64,000 nt of DNA, from NCBI RefSeq assembly GCF_019703835.1, contig NZ_AP023055.1, forward strand, positions 310,001 to 374,000. The letters are read 5' to 3'. This DNA comes from Thaumasiovibrio subtropicus. GTDB taxonomy: Bacteria; Pseudomonadota; Gammaproteobacteria; Enterobacterales; Vibrionaceae. Numbering within the stretch: position 1 is the stretch's first letter; every line of letters starts with the position of its first letter. A model generated the notes under the pieces. It saw nothing but the letters and a program-made list of their open reading frames with translations, was not told where the DNA came from and ran no database searches. A program made the translations under genes and the position numbers. Below, in pieces: positions 18,217 to 26,741 of the stretch.

Positions 18217-19410
18217 TTAGTAGGCATAAGTTAGGCTGAGAATATGGAGACGGTTTTTGTTGAACTGGCCAACGTAATCCCATTTACCTGCGTCTAACGC
18301 GCTGAGGTCATAGTGGTAATGGACATCAGGAGTGCCAAAGTCACGGAACTCATAGGCGAGCGCAACGCGATGCCCATTGGTTAACGTTTTTTCTGCTCCA
18401 AGCCCTAGCGCCCACTGACGCCCCACTGCAAAATCAGGGGTGAAATCTTCTTTGTTTAACACTTTTGAATCGAGACGTGCCCCTGCTTGATAGGTCCAAC
18501 TGTTGTGGCTGTAATCAAACGCTGCAGCAAAGTGGTAAACATCTTTGGCGTTCGGATGGGAGGTTTTGTCGTATTGCGACCAAAACTCGATACCCGTAGC
18601 GAGTTTAAGGTTAACCGCATCTGTCACAGCATGGTGAAGACCAAAGCTCAAACGTGATGGCCATACGGTGTTAATGGCCATATCTGCAACATGCTGGCCG
18701 TTAATATCGAGACCCATCGATTTACCTGAGTGATCAATCTTGTGGTGATAGTTGGCGGCAAGGTAAGTGCGTTCAGAAAGATCGTACATACCTGATAAGA
18801 TAAAGCTCAGCTTGGTCGATGTGGTGTCACCTGCGACCTCGACGGTATCACCAGAGACGGCACGAAACGCCTCCGCTGAAACCATGAGATGTTGAGCGAC
18901 AATCGCGCCACCAAGAGAAAGCTCAGGTGTCGCTTGGTAGGCCGCAGAAACATTGAGGTTAGCAACTTCCAGTGCCATGGCGTCCACGAGACCTGCACCG
19001 ATGAGGCCGCCGTCATAATCCATTCCAAGGCCACCATCTGCGTGTAAAGATGCGCCGACAACCCATTCATCGTTGATACGCTGAGCATAAGCAAGCGATG
19101 GTGCGAGCGCTTGGTTTTCACCTTTTCCAACCAAGGCGAAACTTGGCTGATTTTTGCTCATCAATGTCCCTGCTTGCTCATTAGCGGCATCAATGTACTG
19201 TAAACCGATAGACCAACTACGGTCCTCGATGGCGGCTAAGCCCGCAGGACTCGTGATCGCCGCTGAGGCATCTTTACGGTTGGTTGCATTCGCTGCTCCC
19301 GCAGACGCGACACTGTCGAAAGTCGCGACTTCGTGAAGTGCGATACTTCCCGCCGTTGCGACAGAAGAAAAAGCAGAAAGAAGTGCAAGAGAAATAAGGG
19401 TCTTTTTCAT
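18217..19410 (-). CDS. FadL/TodX family outer membrane transporter
   Basis: A 397-residue outer membrane barrel of the OMPP1/FadL/TodX family, which brings long-chain fatty acids or aromatic hydrocarbons across the outer membrane. It has a signal peptide (MKKTLISLALLSAFSSVATA), a plug-like N-terminus with AITSPAGLAAI where the family usually has NPA, and many amphipathic strands ending in YAY. It heads an operon with TolC, adaptor and pump genes, an unusual pairing of an uptake porin with an exporter. A copy of the 17-bp palindrome is 55 bp upstream. Confidence 0.9.
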   Translation of the reverse strand: MKKTLISLALLSAFSSVATAGSIALHEVATFDSVASAGAANATNRKDASAAITSPAGLAAIEDRSWSIGLQYIDAANEQAGTLMSKNQPSFALVGKGENQALAPSLAYAQRINDEWVVGASLHADGGLGMDYDGGLIGAGLVDAMALEVANLNVSAAYQATPELSLGGAIVAQHLMVSAEAFRAVSGDTVEVAGDTTSTKLSFILSGMYDLSERTYLAANYHHKIDHSGKSMGLDINGQHVADMAINTVWPSRLSFGLHHAVTDAVNLKLATGIEFWSQYDKTSHPNAKDVYHFAAAFDYSHNSWTYQAGARLDSKVLNKEDFTPDFAVGRQWALGLGAEKTLTNGHRVALAYEFRDFGTPDVHYHYDLSALDAGKWDYVGQFNKNRLHILSLTYAY

Positions 19411-19465
19411 GACATCACTCAGTATAAATAGAGGGCGTCATGGTATCGAATGAAATAAATTAGAA

Positions 19466-19482
19466 ATGCACTCTGAGTGCGT
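19466..19482. promoter_or_regulatory. Palindromic operator copy 1 (FadL-efflux operon)
   Basis: ATGCACT-CTG-AGTGCGT, an inverted repeat with one non-pairing position in its 7-bp arms, lies about 55 bp before the FadL start. Three further copies lie at 19661, 21460 and 21786. The shared sequence and positions indicate one dedicated regulator. Confidence 0.65.
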
Positions 19483-19660
19483 CGGCAGGGTAATTTAATT
19501 ATAGAAGTACGGAACTTTATTCAAGATCATGTTAAAGAGATCTTGTTGTTAAACTTTACTTATATCTATGTAATGTCAAGGTGCGATTATTGTTGCCTAT
19601 TATGATTGTTATCTAACATCTCTAATATATTCGCCATTGCAACTAATTTTAATATTGATA

Positions 19661-19677
19661 ATGCACTGTGAGTGCAT
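19661..19677. promoter_or_regulatory. Palindromic operator copy 2 (outer membrane protein gene)
   Basis: ATGCACT-GTG-AGTGCAT is a perfect 7-bp inverted repeat with a 3-bp spacer, about 80 bp before the start of the plus-strand outer membrane protein gene and about 250 bp from the divergent FadL gene. Confidence 0.7.
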
Positions 19678-19758
19678 GTTAATCATCTTCGTCTAATTAG
19701 AATACCGCACTATTATTCAGCTTTTTCCTGTTTCCAAGCTGAACCAGAGGATGTGAAG

Positions 19759-20439
19759 ATGAAATATTTATCAATTGCGAGTTTTATCGCTTTATTTATT
19801 GGTGCTGGCGTGAGTGCGGATGAAAAACATCATGAAGACCCGACCCGTATTGTGACCAAGGTTGGTGTGGGATACAGCGATGTTGCCTCCATTTCTGGAT
19901 CGCTTGGGCTCGATGATGCTCGAATGGTTTCCGCCAGAGTGAATGAAGAGGGTGAGTGGCGGATTGGCGGTTCTTGGTTGTTTGATGTGGGTATCCTTAA
20001 CTTTAATTTTAGCCGCACGGATTATGATAATGAAGGCTACAAGAATAATTACAGTGTCGGCACCTTTGTACCGCTGAGTTACTTTGACATTGCACCTGCG
20101 GGTTGGAACTTATTTCCTATGGCGGGATATGGCTATAACCAAGGCGAAGTGGCAATGCTGGATCTCGATTCACCGAATGAGTACACCATGGTCAGAAGTA
20201 AGTTTCACAGTGGCTATGTGGGCATGTTCGGGCTCCGTCCACTCGGCAGTTCCAACTGGACGGTACTCGCTTTTGCTGGTGGTGCATTGGGTTCAGAAAA
20301 GTATCGTAGCTATTGGGGCGGAGCCGGGGTGAGTTATAAGCTCAATGAACAGGCATCTTTTAACATGTATGCCGTTTCATCGGAAGATGACTTTGGTAGC
20401 AATCGCAAAGTAGGCGGGTCTTTCTCTTATCGATTTTAG
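19759..20439 (+). CDS. Outer membrane beta-barrel protein, hypothetical
   Basis: A 226-residue exported protein with a signal peptide (MKYLSIASFIALFIGAGVSA). The mature protein is made of alternating-hydrophobicity strands and ends in SYRF, as expected for a BAM substrate. I do not recognise a named family. The ATG at 19759 follows AGAGG by eight bases. It is divergent from the FadL-efflux operon and shares its operator type, so a role in the same lipid or hydrophobic-compound response is inferred. Confidence 0.75.
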   Translation: MKYLSIASFIALFIGAGVSADEKHHEDPTRIVTKVGVGYSDVASISGSLGLDDARMVSARVNEEGEWRIGGSWLFDVGILNFNFSRTDYDNEGYKNNYSVGTFVPLSYFDIAPAGWNLFPMAGYGYNQGEVAMLDLDSPNEYTMVRSKFHSGYVGMFGLRPLGSSNWTVLAFAGGALGSEKYRSYWGGAGVSYKLNEQASFNMYAVSSEDDFGSNRKVGGSFSYRF

Positions 20440-20443
20440 CCAT

Positions 20444-20468
20444 AAAAAACGCCACTTTTTAAGTGGCG
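20444..20468 (-). terminator. Hairpin with T-run on the minus strand
   Basis: CGCCACTT and its complement flank a TTT loop just after the stop of the outer membrane gene. The A-run on its left gives a T-run only when read leftwards, so it best terminates minus-strand transcription, although it may also stop the plus-strand gene. Confidence 0.55.
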
Positions 20469-20476
20469 TGACGCGA

Positions 20477-20535
20477 TATACTCAAACTACCTCAAGATGC
20501 TTGTTCAGCCTGCACCTTGAGGTGGTTTGAGTATA
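20477..20535. repeat. 59-bp mini copy of the terminal inverted repeat element
   Basis: Two 24-bp ends of the repeat family (TATACTCAAACTACCTCAAG... and its near complement) face each other with only 11 bp between them, in the space between two convergent outer membrane protein genes. Confidence 0.7.
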
Positions 20536-20593
20536 GTGGTCAAAATACAAGTGCAGTGGTGCTTCTCAAGAAAGAGTAGAGATGCCGATATGG

Positions 20594-20616
20594 GAGGCAT
20601 GAGTCGTTCATGCCTC
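20594..20616. terminator. Hairpin after the minus-strand outer membrane gene
   Basis: Perfect 9-bp arms (GAGGCATGA and its complement) around a 5-nt loop, 13 bp after the stop codon of the minus-strand barrel gene. No clear T-run follows, so termination efficiency is uncertain. Confidence 0.45.
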
Positions 20617-20628
20617 TCCGGAAGAAGC

Positions 20629-21396
20629 TTATAGTTGGTAGTTAAACTCGATGCGGTGTTCGCCATCTTTGAACTTAGTGTGCTCAGTCCAGTTCGCAAA
20701 ATAACGCACGTTAAAACGCGGGTTGAATTGGTAGGAAGCCGCGACTTCATGTGCCAAGGCTGAACTATTATCTTGACCAAATGCATGGTTTTTGTAGAGC
20801 TCAGAGCCAGACAAGGTTGTCATCCACATTGGGTTATAGTTGAACCAGATGTTATCGGTGATGGTGAGCTTGGTGTAAGTACCCACTACCGCGAAAGTGC
20901 CTGGTACAGAGTAACCACTCTGGGTTTCTAGGTTATCACCAACAATGTTGTTACCAAAAGCGGCGCCGACGCCACCAAGTGGAAACATTTGAAATGCGCC
21001 AAGTGCAGGTAAGGATTGAATAAAGCTGTAGGAGATTGAACCCATTTCGGTATTGAAGTCATAGCTGGTATCAATTTGTGTGCCACGGCCATTGGTTAAA
21101 TCGACACCAAATCGGCGGAATCGAACGCTATCAATACCGTCGTTGGCATAATCTCGCCAGCCCAAGGTATCACCCATTGCGCCTTTGAGTTCAAGAATAT
21201 TCATGCCCATGGTGGTATCCGAACCAGTGTCAAAGGTTTGACCCAGTTTTAGGTTTAGACCACGGTCAGTATAGCCAGCGCCCACTTGTGTGTAGACGGC
21301 TAAAGGATCAGACATATCTTGCACATCGTCATTTGCAATTAATGCTGGAGAAAGTGCAATAAGCGTCGCTAGTGTAATTAGATTTTTATTCATCAT
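20629..21396 (-). CDS. Outer membrane beta-barrel protein, hypothetical
   Basis: A 255-residue exported protein (signal peptide ending near ALIA, residue 20) with repeated amphipathic strands and a C-terminal EFNYQL. Overall design and size resemble the barrel at 19759, with both having an N-terminal VGxGY strand, so they may be distant paralogs. GGAA precedes two adjacent ATG codons (21396, 21393); either may be used. An operator palindrome lies about 65 bp upstream. Confidence 0.72.
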   Translation of the reverse strand: MMNKNLITLATLIALSPALIANDDVQDMSDPLAVYTQVGAGYTDRGLNLKLGQTFDTGSDTTMGMNILELKGAMGDTLGWRDYANDGIDSVRFRRFGVDLTNGRGTQIDTSYDFNTEMGSISYSFIQSLPALGAFQMFPLGGVGAAFGNNIVGDNLETQSGYSVPGTFAVVGTYTKLTITDNIWFNYNPMWMTTLSGSELYKNHAFGQDNSSALAHEVAASYQFNPRFNVRYFANWTEHTKFKDGEHRIEFNYQL

Positions 21397-21459
21397 TGAG
21401 ATTCCGGGAACAGGAAGTAATAGGAACCAAAGAAAAATATCACAATGAAAATTTTGGCC

Positions 21460-21476
21460 ATGCACTGACAGTGCGC
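21460..21476. promoter_or_regulatory. Palindromic operator copy 3
   Basis: ATGCACT-GAC-AGTGCGC lies upstream of the minus-strand outer membrane gene. The inner 5-bp arms pair perfectly and the outer two positions are imperfect. Confidence 0.6.
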
Positions 21477-21666
21477 GACTCAATATTTCAAAGACAGAGT
21501 GATTGATGAACGATAAATTTCAAATGGCTAGCTTTGAAAGCTGAGTTATTTAGGCTGATTACAAGTAGTGATAATGTTGATGTTTTTGAGTGGGGTGTTG
21601 ATAATAGCGTTAAGAAATAGGTGACTTAGCATTATTTCGACGATGTTAATGGTTGTCTTTGGCGTT

Positions 21667-21750
21667 TAAAAAAAGCCAGCTCGGAGGGAGCTGGTTTGCA
21701 ATCGCAATAGTGTCAAAATGGATTTGAGTCGAATAGTTACTCGTGCGTGA
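21667..21750 (-). ncRNA. Candidate small RNA ending in an orphan terminator
   Basis: A hairpin (CCAGCTC/GAGCTGG) followed on the minus strand by seven Ts is a good rho-independent terminator, yet no minus-strand gene lies upstream of it. About 90 bp upstream is a TATAAA -10-like hexamer with operator copy 4 at the -35 region. A short untranslated RNA of about 80 nt is therefore possible. The 5' end is a guess. Confidence 0.3.
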
Positions 21751-21785
21751 CTCCCATTTATATTAACAAGCGAAATGAAAATTTG

Positions 21786-21802
21786 ATGCACTTTAAGTGC
21801 AT
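21786..21802. promoter_or_regulatory. Palindromic operator copy 4 (thioesterase gene)
   Basis: ATGCACT-TTA-AGTGCAT is a perfect inverted repeat, about 60 bp before the thioesterase start. Confidence 0.7.
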
Positions 21803-21862
21803 TTCTGATATTTCGATGCAGATGATGCTATTGTTAAGTTAGTTACTTAATAAGAGCTCGTA

Positions 21863-22357
21863 ATGATGAGTAAGCAACAACGTGAAGTGACCTTGCGATT
21901 TTTAGCCGAACCTGCAGATGTTAATTTTGGCGGCAAGGTCCATGGCGGCGCCGCCATGAAATGGATCGACTTAGCGGCCTACGCTTGCGCTGCTGGTTGG
22001 AGTGGTAAGTACTGTATAACGGCGTATGCAGGTGGTATTCGATTTGTCTCCCCCATTTTAGTGGGCAACTTAGTTGAGGTCAGTGCCAAAGTGATTTATA
22101 CCGGCAAATCATCAATGCATATTGCGATTGATGTGCAAGCCGCTGATCCTAAGTTACTTGAGAGCAGACTGACAACACACTGTATTGTGATCATGGTGGC
22201 CGTTGACGAGCTAGGTAAGCCAACGCCCGTGCCCGAATGGATCCCCAAAAACGAAGAAGACATTGCTCTGCGAGATTCCGCGTTGCGTTTAATTGAGATG
22301 CGTAAGCAAATTGGTGATGAAATGGAAGCGCATGTGAAGTATCTCAAGTCGAAGTGA
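21863..22357 (+). CDS. Acyl-CoA thioesterase (hotdog fold)
   Basis: A cytosolic hotdog-fold enzyme of 164 residues that should hydrolyse acyl-CoA thioesters. The family motif NFGGKVHGGAAMKWIDLAAY (about 21-40) gives the active-site region, with the Asp of the WID segment in the catalytic position used by YciA/BFIT-type enzymes. A second ATG follows directly, so the true start may be one codon later. Its operator palindrome places it in a group with the FadL-efflux operon and two outer membrane proteins, supporting a fatty-acyl theme. Confidence 0.88.
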   Translation: MMSKQQREVTLRFLAEPADVNFGGKVHGGAAMKWIDLAAYACAAGWSGKYCITAYAGGIRFVSPILVGNLVEVSAKVIYTGKSSMHIAIDVQAADPKLLESRLTTHCIVIMVAVDELGKPTPVPEWIPKNEEDIALRDSALRLIEMRKQIGDEMEAHVKYLKSK

Positions 22358-22607
22358 TGTGCGTTGTTTTAACCCTCAGTTTTCGCCGCAAGATACCCTC
22401 TCTTTGCGGGATAATTTGCGTTGTATCTCAGTGCGATGACGAGCGGGATTATTTGCGAAGCGAAGTTACTCAAACTGTTATCTGGCGCATGGCGTGAGTA
22501 GACAAAAACGGGTTTAAATGCTTCCAACCATAAAATTACTGTGGTTATTGAGTAGGCGAGTTCGTTGATGTCGACTGGTTTATCTCGTGACAGCCAAGGA
22601 GGACCGC

Positions 22608-22853
22608 GTGAGTGAGACCCATTTAGAACAGGCAAAACGCCAACTTTTCCGTTATCTGATGCCAGAGTCTTTGTTATGGGAGGATGACCCGCACAGTCGT
22701 CATGTAGAAGAGTCGATTGATAAGCTAGTCGATAGACAAGTCGCTATTTGTGTCGGGTGCGATAACCCTCAAGTTCACTATAATCTTGAGCAGTCGCTAT
22801 GGCGTATGACCCAGTTGGAAGAGAAGCGAAACGCCTTTTTTACAATAGAGTAA
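22608..22853 (+). CDS. Small hypothetical protein
   Basis: An 81-residue, soluble, acidic and helical-looking protein. The GTG at 22608 is preceded by a perfect AAGGAGG five bases away, which decides the start. Two cysteines are found at CVGCDNP. I do not recognise the family. It stands alone; the 250 bp before it contain nothing I can name. Confidence 0.65.
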   Translation: MSETHLEQAKRQLFRYLMPESLLWEDDPHSRHVEESIDKLVDRQVAICVGCDNPQVHYNLEQSLWRMTQLEEKRNAFFTIE

Positions 22854-22867
22854 GGGGTAAACTGAAA

Positions 22868-23020
22868 CCACCTCGAACGGATTTGAGTATATCGTCTAGA
22901 GATTGAATTAATATAAACAAGGCTTCAGGCTCCCAACTTGAAGCATCACACCACTCGTACACTGCTTCGCTAAAATGCTTAGAAATCCTTGCTGAACAGG
23001 GTTTTTGAGACTACTTGAAT
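22868..23020. repeat. Decayed copy of the terminal inverted repeat element
   Basis: Both ends are recognisable but mutated. The left end has ACCACCTCGAACGGATTTGAGTATA. The right side (from 22981) has AGAAATCCTTGCTGAACAGG, parallel to the intact element's AGAAATTCTCGCTGAACAAG. It fills most of the gap before the LysE gene. Confidence 0.45.
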
Positions 23021-23198
23021 GTCCTTGTAAGGTCATGGCACCAGTCGATGTTAGATTACGCTTCTCGCGGGCTACCATTGTAAAGATTTGTTAGAAGTGC
23101 CTTATTTAGTCGCAATTGTATCGCGGCGCGGTTGTTTTTTGGCCAGTCTGGACTTATTGATAAAAACGAGAGTCTCGAAAAATACAGAGGATGTAGTG

Positions 23199-23825
23199 AT
23201 GTTTCCGATAGAAGTGGTGGTGCCGTATACCTTAGCGTGTTTATTGCTCGTGATATCGCCGGGGCCCGATAACCTGTTGGCGATCGGCCGTGGATTGAGC
23301 CAAGGGAAGTTGGCCGCGATAGTGTCGGGGGCTTCATCAGGTTGTGGGATTATTTTTCATGTCATGGCGGCCACGTTTGGGATGACGATGCTTATCCAGA
23401 CCTCAGCAGTTGCGTTTATGGTGGTGAAGGCGGTTGGGGCGATGTACTTGATTTGGCTTGGTGTGAAAGTGTTACGCCATCGAAACTTGTTTTCGCTGTC
23501 GCCTGCTAAACGCCAACCGCTTTGGACGATTTTTTCCACTGGCTTTTTGTCTGCTGCGTTGAATCCGAAGCCGGGACTGTTTGTGCTTGCGTTTGTGCCT
23601 CAGTTTGTGAACCCAGAACTGGGCTCAGTGACTATGCAGATGCTCACTTATGGGGGATGGTTTGCGTTACTAACCGGGGTAGGGTTTGCATTGATGGGCG
23701 TATGCGCCTCTCACTTACAGCGCTGGTTAGAAGCGAAACCGCGTATGATGGCAGGATTAAACATTGGTGCAGGCGTGGCCTTTATCGGCTCGGGTTTGGC
23801 GGTGTTTGCAATGCGCCAGAAATAA
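23199..23825 (+). CDS. LysE/RhtB family amino acid exporter
   Basis: A 208-residue inner membrane protein with five to six hydrophobic segments and the family signature ISPGPDNLLAIGRGLSQG near residue 20. These proteins export amino acids or related metabolites. The ATG at 23199 follows AGAGGA. A terminator lies downstream at 23883. A second LysE homolog is present at 25032 on the other strand. Confidence 0.88.
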   Translation: MFPIEVVVPYTLACLLLVISPGPDNLLAIGRGLSQGKLAAIVSGASSGCGIIFHVMAATFGMTMLIQTSAVAFMVVKAVGAMYLIWLGVKVLRHRNLFSLSPAKRQPLWTIFSTGFLSAALNPKPGLFVLAFVPQFVNPELGSVTMQMLTYGGWFALLTGVGFALMGVCASHLQRWLEAKPRMMAGLNIGAGVAFIGSGLAVFAMRQK

Positions 23826-23882
23826 CTGCCTGATTGCACGCGCTTTGTCGCTATAGTATGAAAATGAAGATGTATGAAGACG

Positions 23883-23912
23883 AAAATGCACCCACTGTAC
23901 GGGTGCATTTTT
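23883..23912. terminator. Bidirectional terminator between convergent genes
   Basis: Perfect 11-bp arms (AAAATGCACCC and its complement) with A-run and T-run flanks sit between the LysE gene and the minus-strand oxidoreductase gene. Confidence 0.85.
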
Positions 23913-23959
23913 ATTGAAGCTAAGTACTAGAGCTAAGATAAGGGGGCGTAAACTGGCGT

Positions 23960-24877
23960 TTATCGAGCCAGTTTACGACAAATCGCTTCCGCTAGCTGGT
24001 GAGAGGCCAGATTTCGTGCGATCTGACGGCTGTCTACGCTGCCGGTTTGAATGACCGCTTTCCATTCATCAAGCATACCGTGAAAGCCTTTGGTTTCTAA
24101 CATTGGCATCCAATCTGGGGTTTGAACTTGAGTCGCTGCACCTTGCTCGTAAACGGTACCGGATAAGAAGTTGTCGAGTCGCAACGTGCGGTTTTCTGTT
24201 TCGACTGTGATGTGCTCTTTGGTTGCACCGTGCATGCGATCCATTGAGGCACTGAGTAAAGTGTTGTTGTGTTGCCACTGGATATCAATGCGACGTAATT
24301 GCTCTCCGTGCCACTGACAATGCAGTGCGACATCATCGAGGTCGGCTTTGGCGAATAGATTAATGCTGTCGAGTGGGTGAATAAAGTCATCAAAGATGAA
24401 AGTGCGTAAATCCCCCGGCAGATTTGCGCGATGCTTTTCCCAACGAAGATGACTTACTTTGCTCGGTTCATCGCAAAGATCTTGAGCATGTTGGTTCAAA
24501 AGCGGTAAATGGCGACGGTTAAAACCAACGTATAGCGGGGTCTGTTTTTTTTCGGCTAGCTCATACAATGCTTCACATTGGGCTGCGCTGTCGGCTAATG
24601 GTTTGTCGACAAAAACGGGGATGCCTGCCTCTAAGAAGTAGCGCGCAATTTGCGGATGCACTGACGTCGCGGCATGAACCATCACCCCATCAAGGTTGAG
24701 TCTGAATAAGTCTTGATAGTCAGTGACAGTATGAGGAATACGATACTGGCTGGCGAGTTGGTTAAGTGTGTCGGCATTGCGTGTGCAAAGGACGAGCTCA
24801 ATGTCCTTTGATTGGCTCAGCGGCTGTAGATACGCTTTCTGAGCAATATCGCCCAGTCCTATCATGGCTATACGCAT
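23960..24877 (-). CDS. Gfo/Idh/MocA family NAD(P)-dependent oxidoreductase
   Basis: A 305-residue dehydrogenase with the Rossmann motif MIGLGDIAQKAY at the N-terminus and the EAGIPVFVDKPLA motif near residue 85, where the Lys of DKP is the family's catalytic residue. GFNRRHLP follows near 115. The start at 24877 has AAGGAAG five bases upstream. Substrate cannot be told; the family acts on sugars, inositols or biliverdin-like compounds. Confidence 0.88.
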   Translation of the reverse strand: MRIAMIGLGDIAQKAYLQPLSQSKDIELVLCTRNADTLNQLASQYRIPHTVTDYQDLFRLNLDGVMVHAATSVHPQIARYFLEAGIPVFVDKPLADSAAQCEALYELAEKKQTPLYVGFNRRHLPLLNQHAQDLCDEPSKVSHLRWEKHRANLPGDLRTFIFDDFIHPLDSINLFAKADLDDVALHCQWHGEQLRRIDIQWQHNNTLLSASMDRMHGATKEHITVETENRTLRLDNFLSGTVYEQGAATQVQTPDWMPMLETKGFHGMLDEWKAVIQTGSVDSRQIARNLASHQLAEAICRKLAR

Positions 24878-25031
24878 GGTTCTTCCTTTGTTGCTATCTC
24901 TGAAGTAGCGTGAGTGTGTTATTGGCAAGGTAAGCTTGTGAAGCCTATTGAGTATATTCACGGATATGCTAAAAGGCACGAATTTTCAGGATGTTATAGA
25001 GGAAGGTTTGCTTCTTAGCCGCTTCCCCTTT

Positions 25032-25646
25032 TTATGCTGATGTTCCTGCATACCAGTGCAAAAACGCGTGCTCATAGCCAATGGAGAGACCAACAAGAAA
25101 TAACAACCCCGCCAGTGTGCGACTGATGCCTGCCAACAAGGTTGGGCTTTGCAGTTTATCGCCAATGAAGTTGCCGAGAAAGGCATAGGATGCGGGAGCG
25201 CCAAAGGCGAGGAGCCCCATTAACGTACAAATTAGGAAGGCTTTTAAGCCAGTAATGCCCGCAGCAGGAAACTGGATTGTGACGATGGGCAAGATGACGA
25301 CAAAGGCTTTGGGGTTCAACAACTGCATGAAAAATCCATCCCGAAAGCTGAGTGCTTGAGGCGAATTATTGGCTGCTACGTTGTTCGCAGAACGCCAGAC
25401 TTTTAACGAGAGGTAGACGATATAACTGCTGCCAATAACACTGATATAGGGAAGAAAGTCGTCAGGGACAAAGTGATGGCTGATGAGACTGACACCATTG
25501 AAGAGTAGGTACATCGCCAATGCAACACCGCCACAAAATGGCATATATTGGCGAAATAAACCTTGAATTCCCGTGTTTAGGCCAATCATATTAACTGGCC
25601 CGGGCGAATACATAATGATGATGGCGTAGAAAAATATCTCTAACAT
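25032..25646 (-). CDS. LysE family exporter
   Basis: A 204-residue inner membrane exporter with the YSPGPVNMIGLNTG signature near residue 13 and about six hydrophobic helices. The AraC-type regulator gene lies 100 bp upstream on the same strand; this pairing is common and suggests that the regulator controls the exporter. Substrate unknown. Confidence 0.88.
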   Translation of the reverse strand: MLEIFFYAIIIMYSPGPVNMIGLNTGIQGLFRQYMPFCGGVALAMYLLFNGVSLISHHFVPDDFLPYISVIGSSYIVYLSLKVWRSANNVAANNSPQALSFRDGFFMQLLNPKAFVVILPIVTIQFPAAGITGLKAFLICTLMGLLAFGAPASYAFLGNFIGDKLQSPTLLAGISRTLAGLLFLVGLSIGYEHAFLHWYAGTSA

Positions 25647-25746
25647 GTTGGCTCCTTAACCTCTTTTTATGGTGGTAATTTTGGGGTGCACGAGTCTGCA
25701 GCAACCGAATGGTGACTGGTTCACGTTGTCGCGGTGGCGTGAGGTG

Positions 25747-26592
25747 CTAGCGAGTGGCTAAATACGCCATTTGATATTGCTTTGGCGTGAGTCCGAAAAA
25801 CGGTTTGAATCGGCGGTTGAGGTGACTGACATCAGAAAAACCACTGTCAAGCGCGATAGTGTTGATATCATCACCTTTCTCGAGCCGCCGTTTGGCGTAG
25901 TTGACCCGGCAGTTGATTACATATTGATGAGGGGTAATGCCTTGTTGGGTGCGAAACAGACGAATGAAGTGATACTTCGACATGTTTGCTGTTTGGGCAA
26001 TATCTTCAATGGTAATGTCTTGTTGAAATGAGGCCTGTACAAAGGATTTCGCGGTTTGAATCAGGCGGTCACTTTTTCTGGTTGTCTGATTAGGCAAATA
26101 CTGGCCTTCGAGCTGAGCGAGACGTGCGGCGATCGCATGTATGTGAGCGTCTTGCTCTAGTGTATTGCCTTGATCAATCTGGGACATTAAAGCCAAAAGA
26201 TTATGCCGCAGTTGGACATCGTTAAACAGCGTGTCGGTTAACCGAAAATCTCTCGGTTGCTTTGCGCCCGCCGCGGCAAGCGGACCAAAAAGCTGCTCGG
26301 GGTGAATATAAAGCATGCCGTATTTTAGCGTGTCGTCGCCACCGGGCTGGCCATCGTGAACTTCTTCTGGGTTGAAGATGATGATGTTGCCGGGTGCACT
26401 TTTGTGGAAACTTCGGCTACAGAAAAAGTCCTGTCGACCCGAGAGGGTAACCCCAAAACTAAACTCTTCATGAGCATGTTTGTCGTAGCTAAAGTCGTGC
26501 ATTTGCGCATTCAGAAAAGTGACGCCATCGATAAACGGACTGCGCGTATAGCGAAAGCGGTTTTCTGCTTTGGAGCTGTCTATTGTCGTCAT
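25747..26592 (-). CDS. AraC family transcriptional regulator
   Basis: A 281-residue regulator: an N-terminal cupin-like ligand domain (about 20-160, with HAHEEFSFG and NPEEVHDGQPG) and a C-terminal double helix-turn-helix (about 180-275, with the family motif near FSDVSHLNRRFKPFFGLTPK). It is preceded by AGGAA. It sits just upstream of the LysE exporter gene, its likely target. Confidence 0.9.
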   Translation of the reverse strand: MTTIDSSKAENRFRYTRSPFIDGVTFLNAQMHDFSYDKHAHEEFSFGVTLSGRQDFFCSRSFHKSAPGNIIIFNPEEVHDGQPGGDDTLKYGMLYIHPEQLFGPLAAAGAKQPRDFRLTDTLFNDVQLRHNLLALMSQIDQGNTLEQDAHIHAIAARLAQLEGQYLPNQTTRKSDRLIQTAKSFVQASFQQDITIEDIAQTANMSKYHFIRLFRTQQGITPHQYVINCRVNYAKRRLEKGDDINTIALDSGFSDVSHLNRRFKPFFGLTPKQYQMAYLATR

Positions 26593-26741
26593 GGCGGATT
26601 CCTAATCGCGAACTCAATGCATTATTCGTCTACTTTAACCAACTTTTAACCGGTTGGCTTGGACAATATTGCGCGCTTGATGACCAGTTCTATCGCATTC
26701 TTATAAAATGCCCAATCTATTGCTAGTCAAGGAGAAGCGGA

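Noticed and set aside
19466..21802. NtrC-type sites as an explanation for the TGCAC palindromes
   Set aside because: The NtrC consensus has a longer spacing between TGCAC and GTGCA than the 5 bp seen here, and no sigma-54 promoter was seen nearby.
22369..22635. An 88-codon minus-strand frame
   Set aside because: It overlaps the start of a plus-strand gene with a perfect ribosome binding site, and has no start signal of its own.
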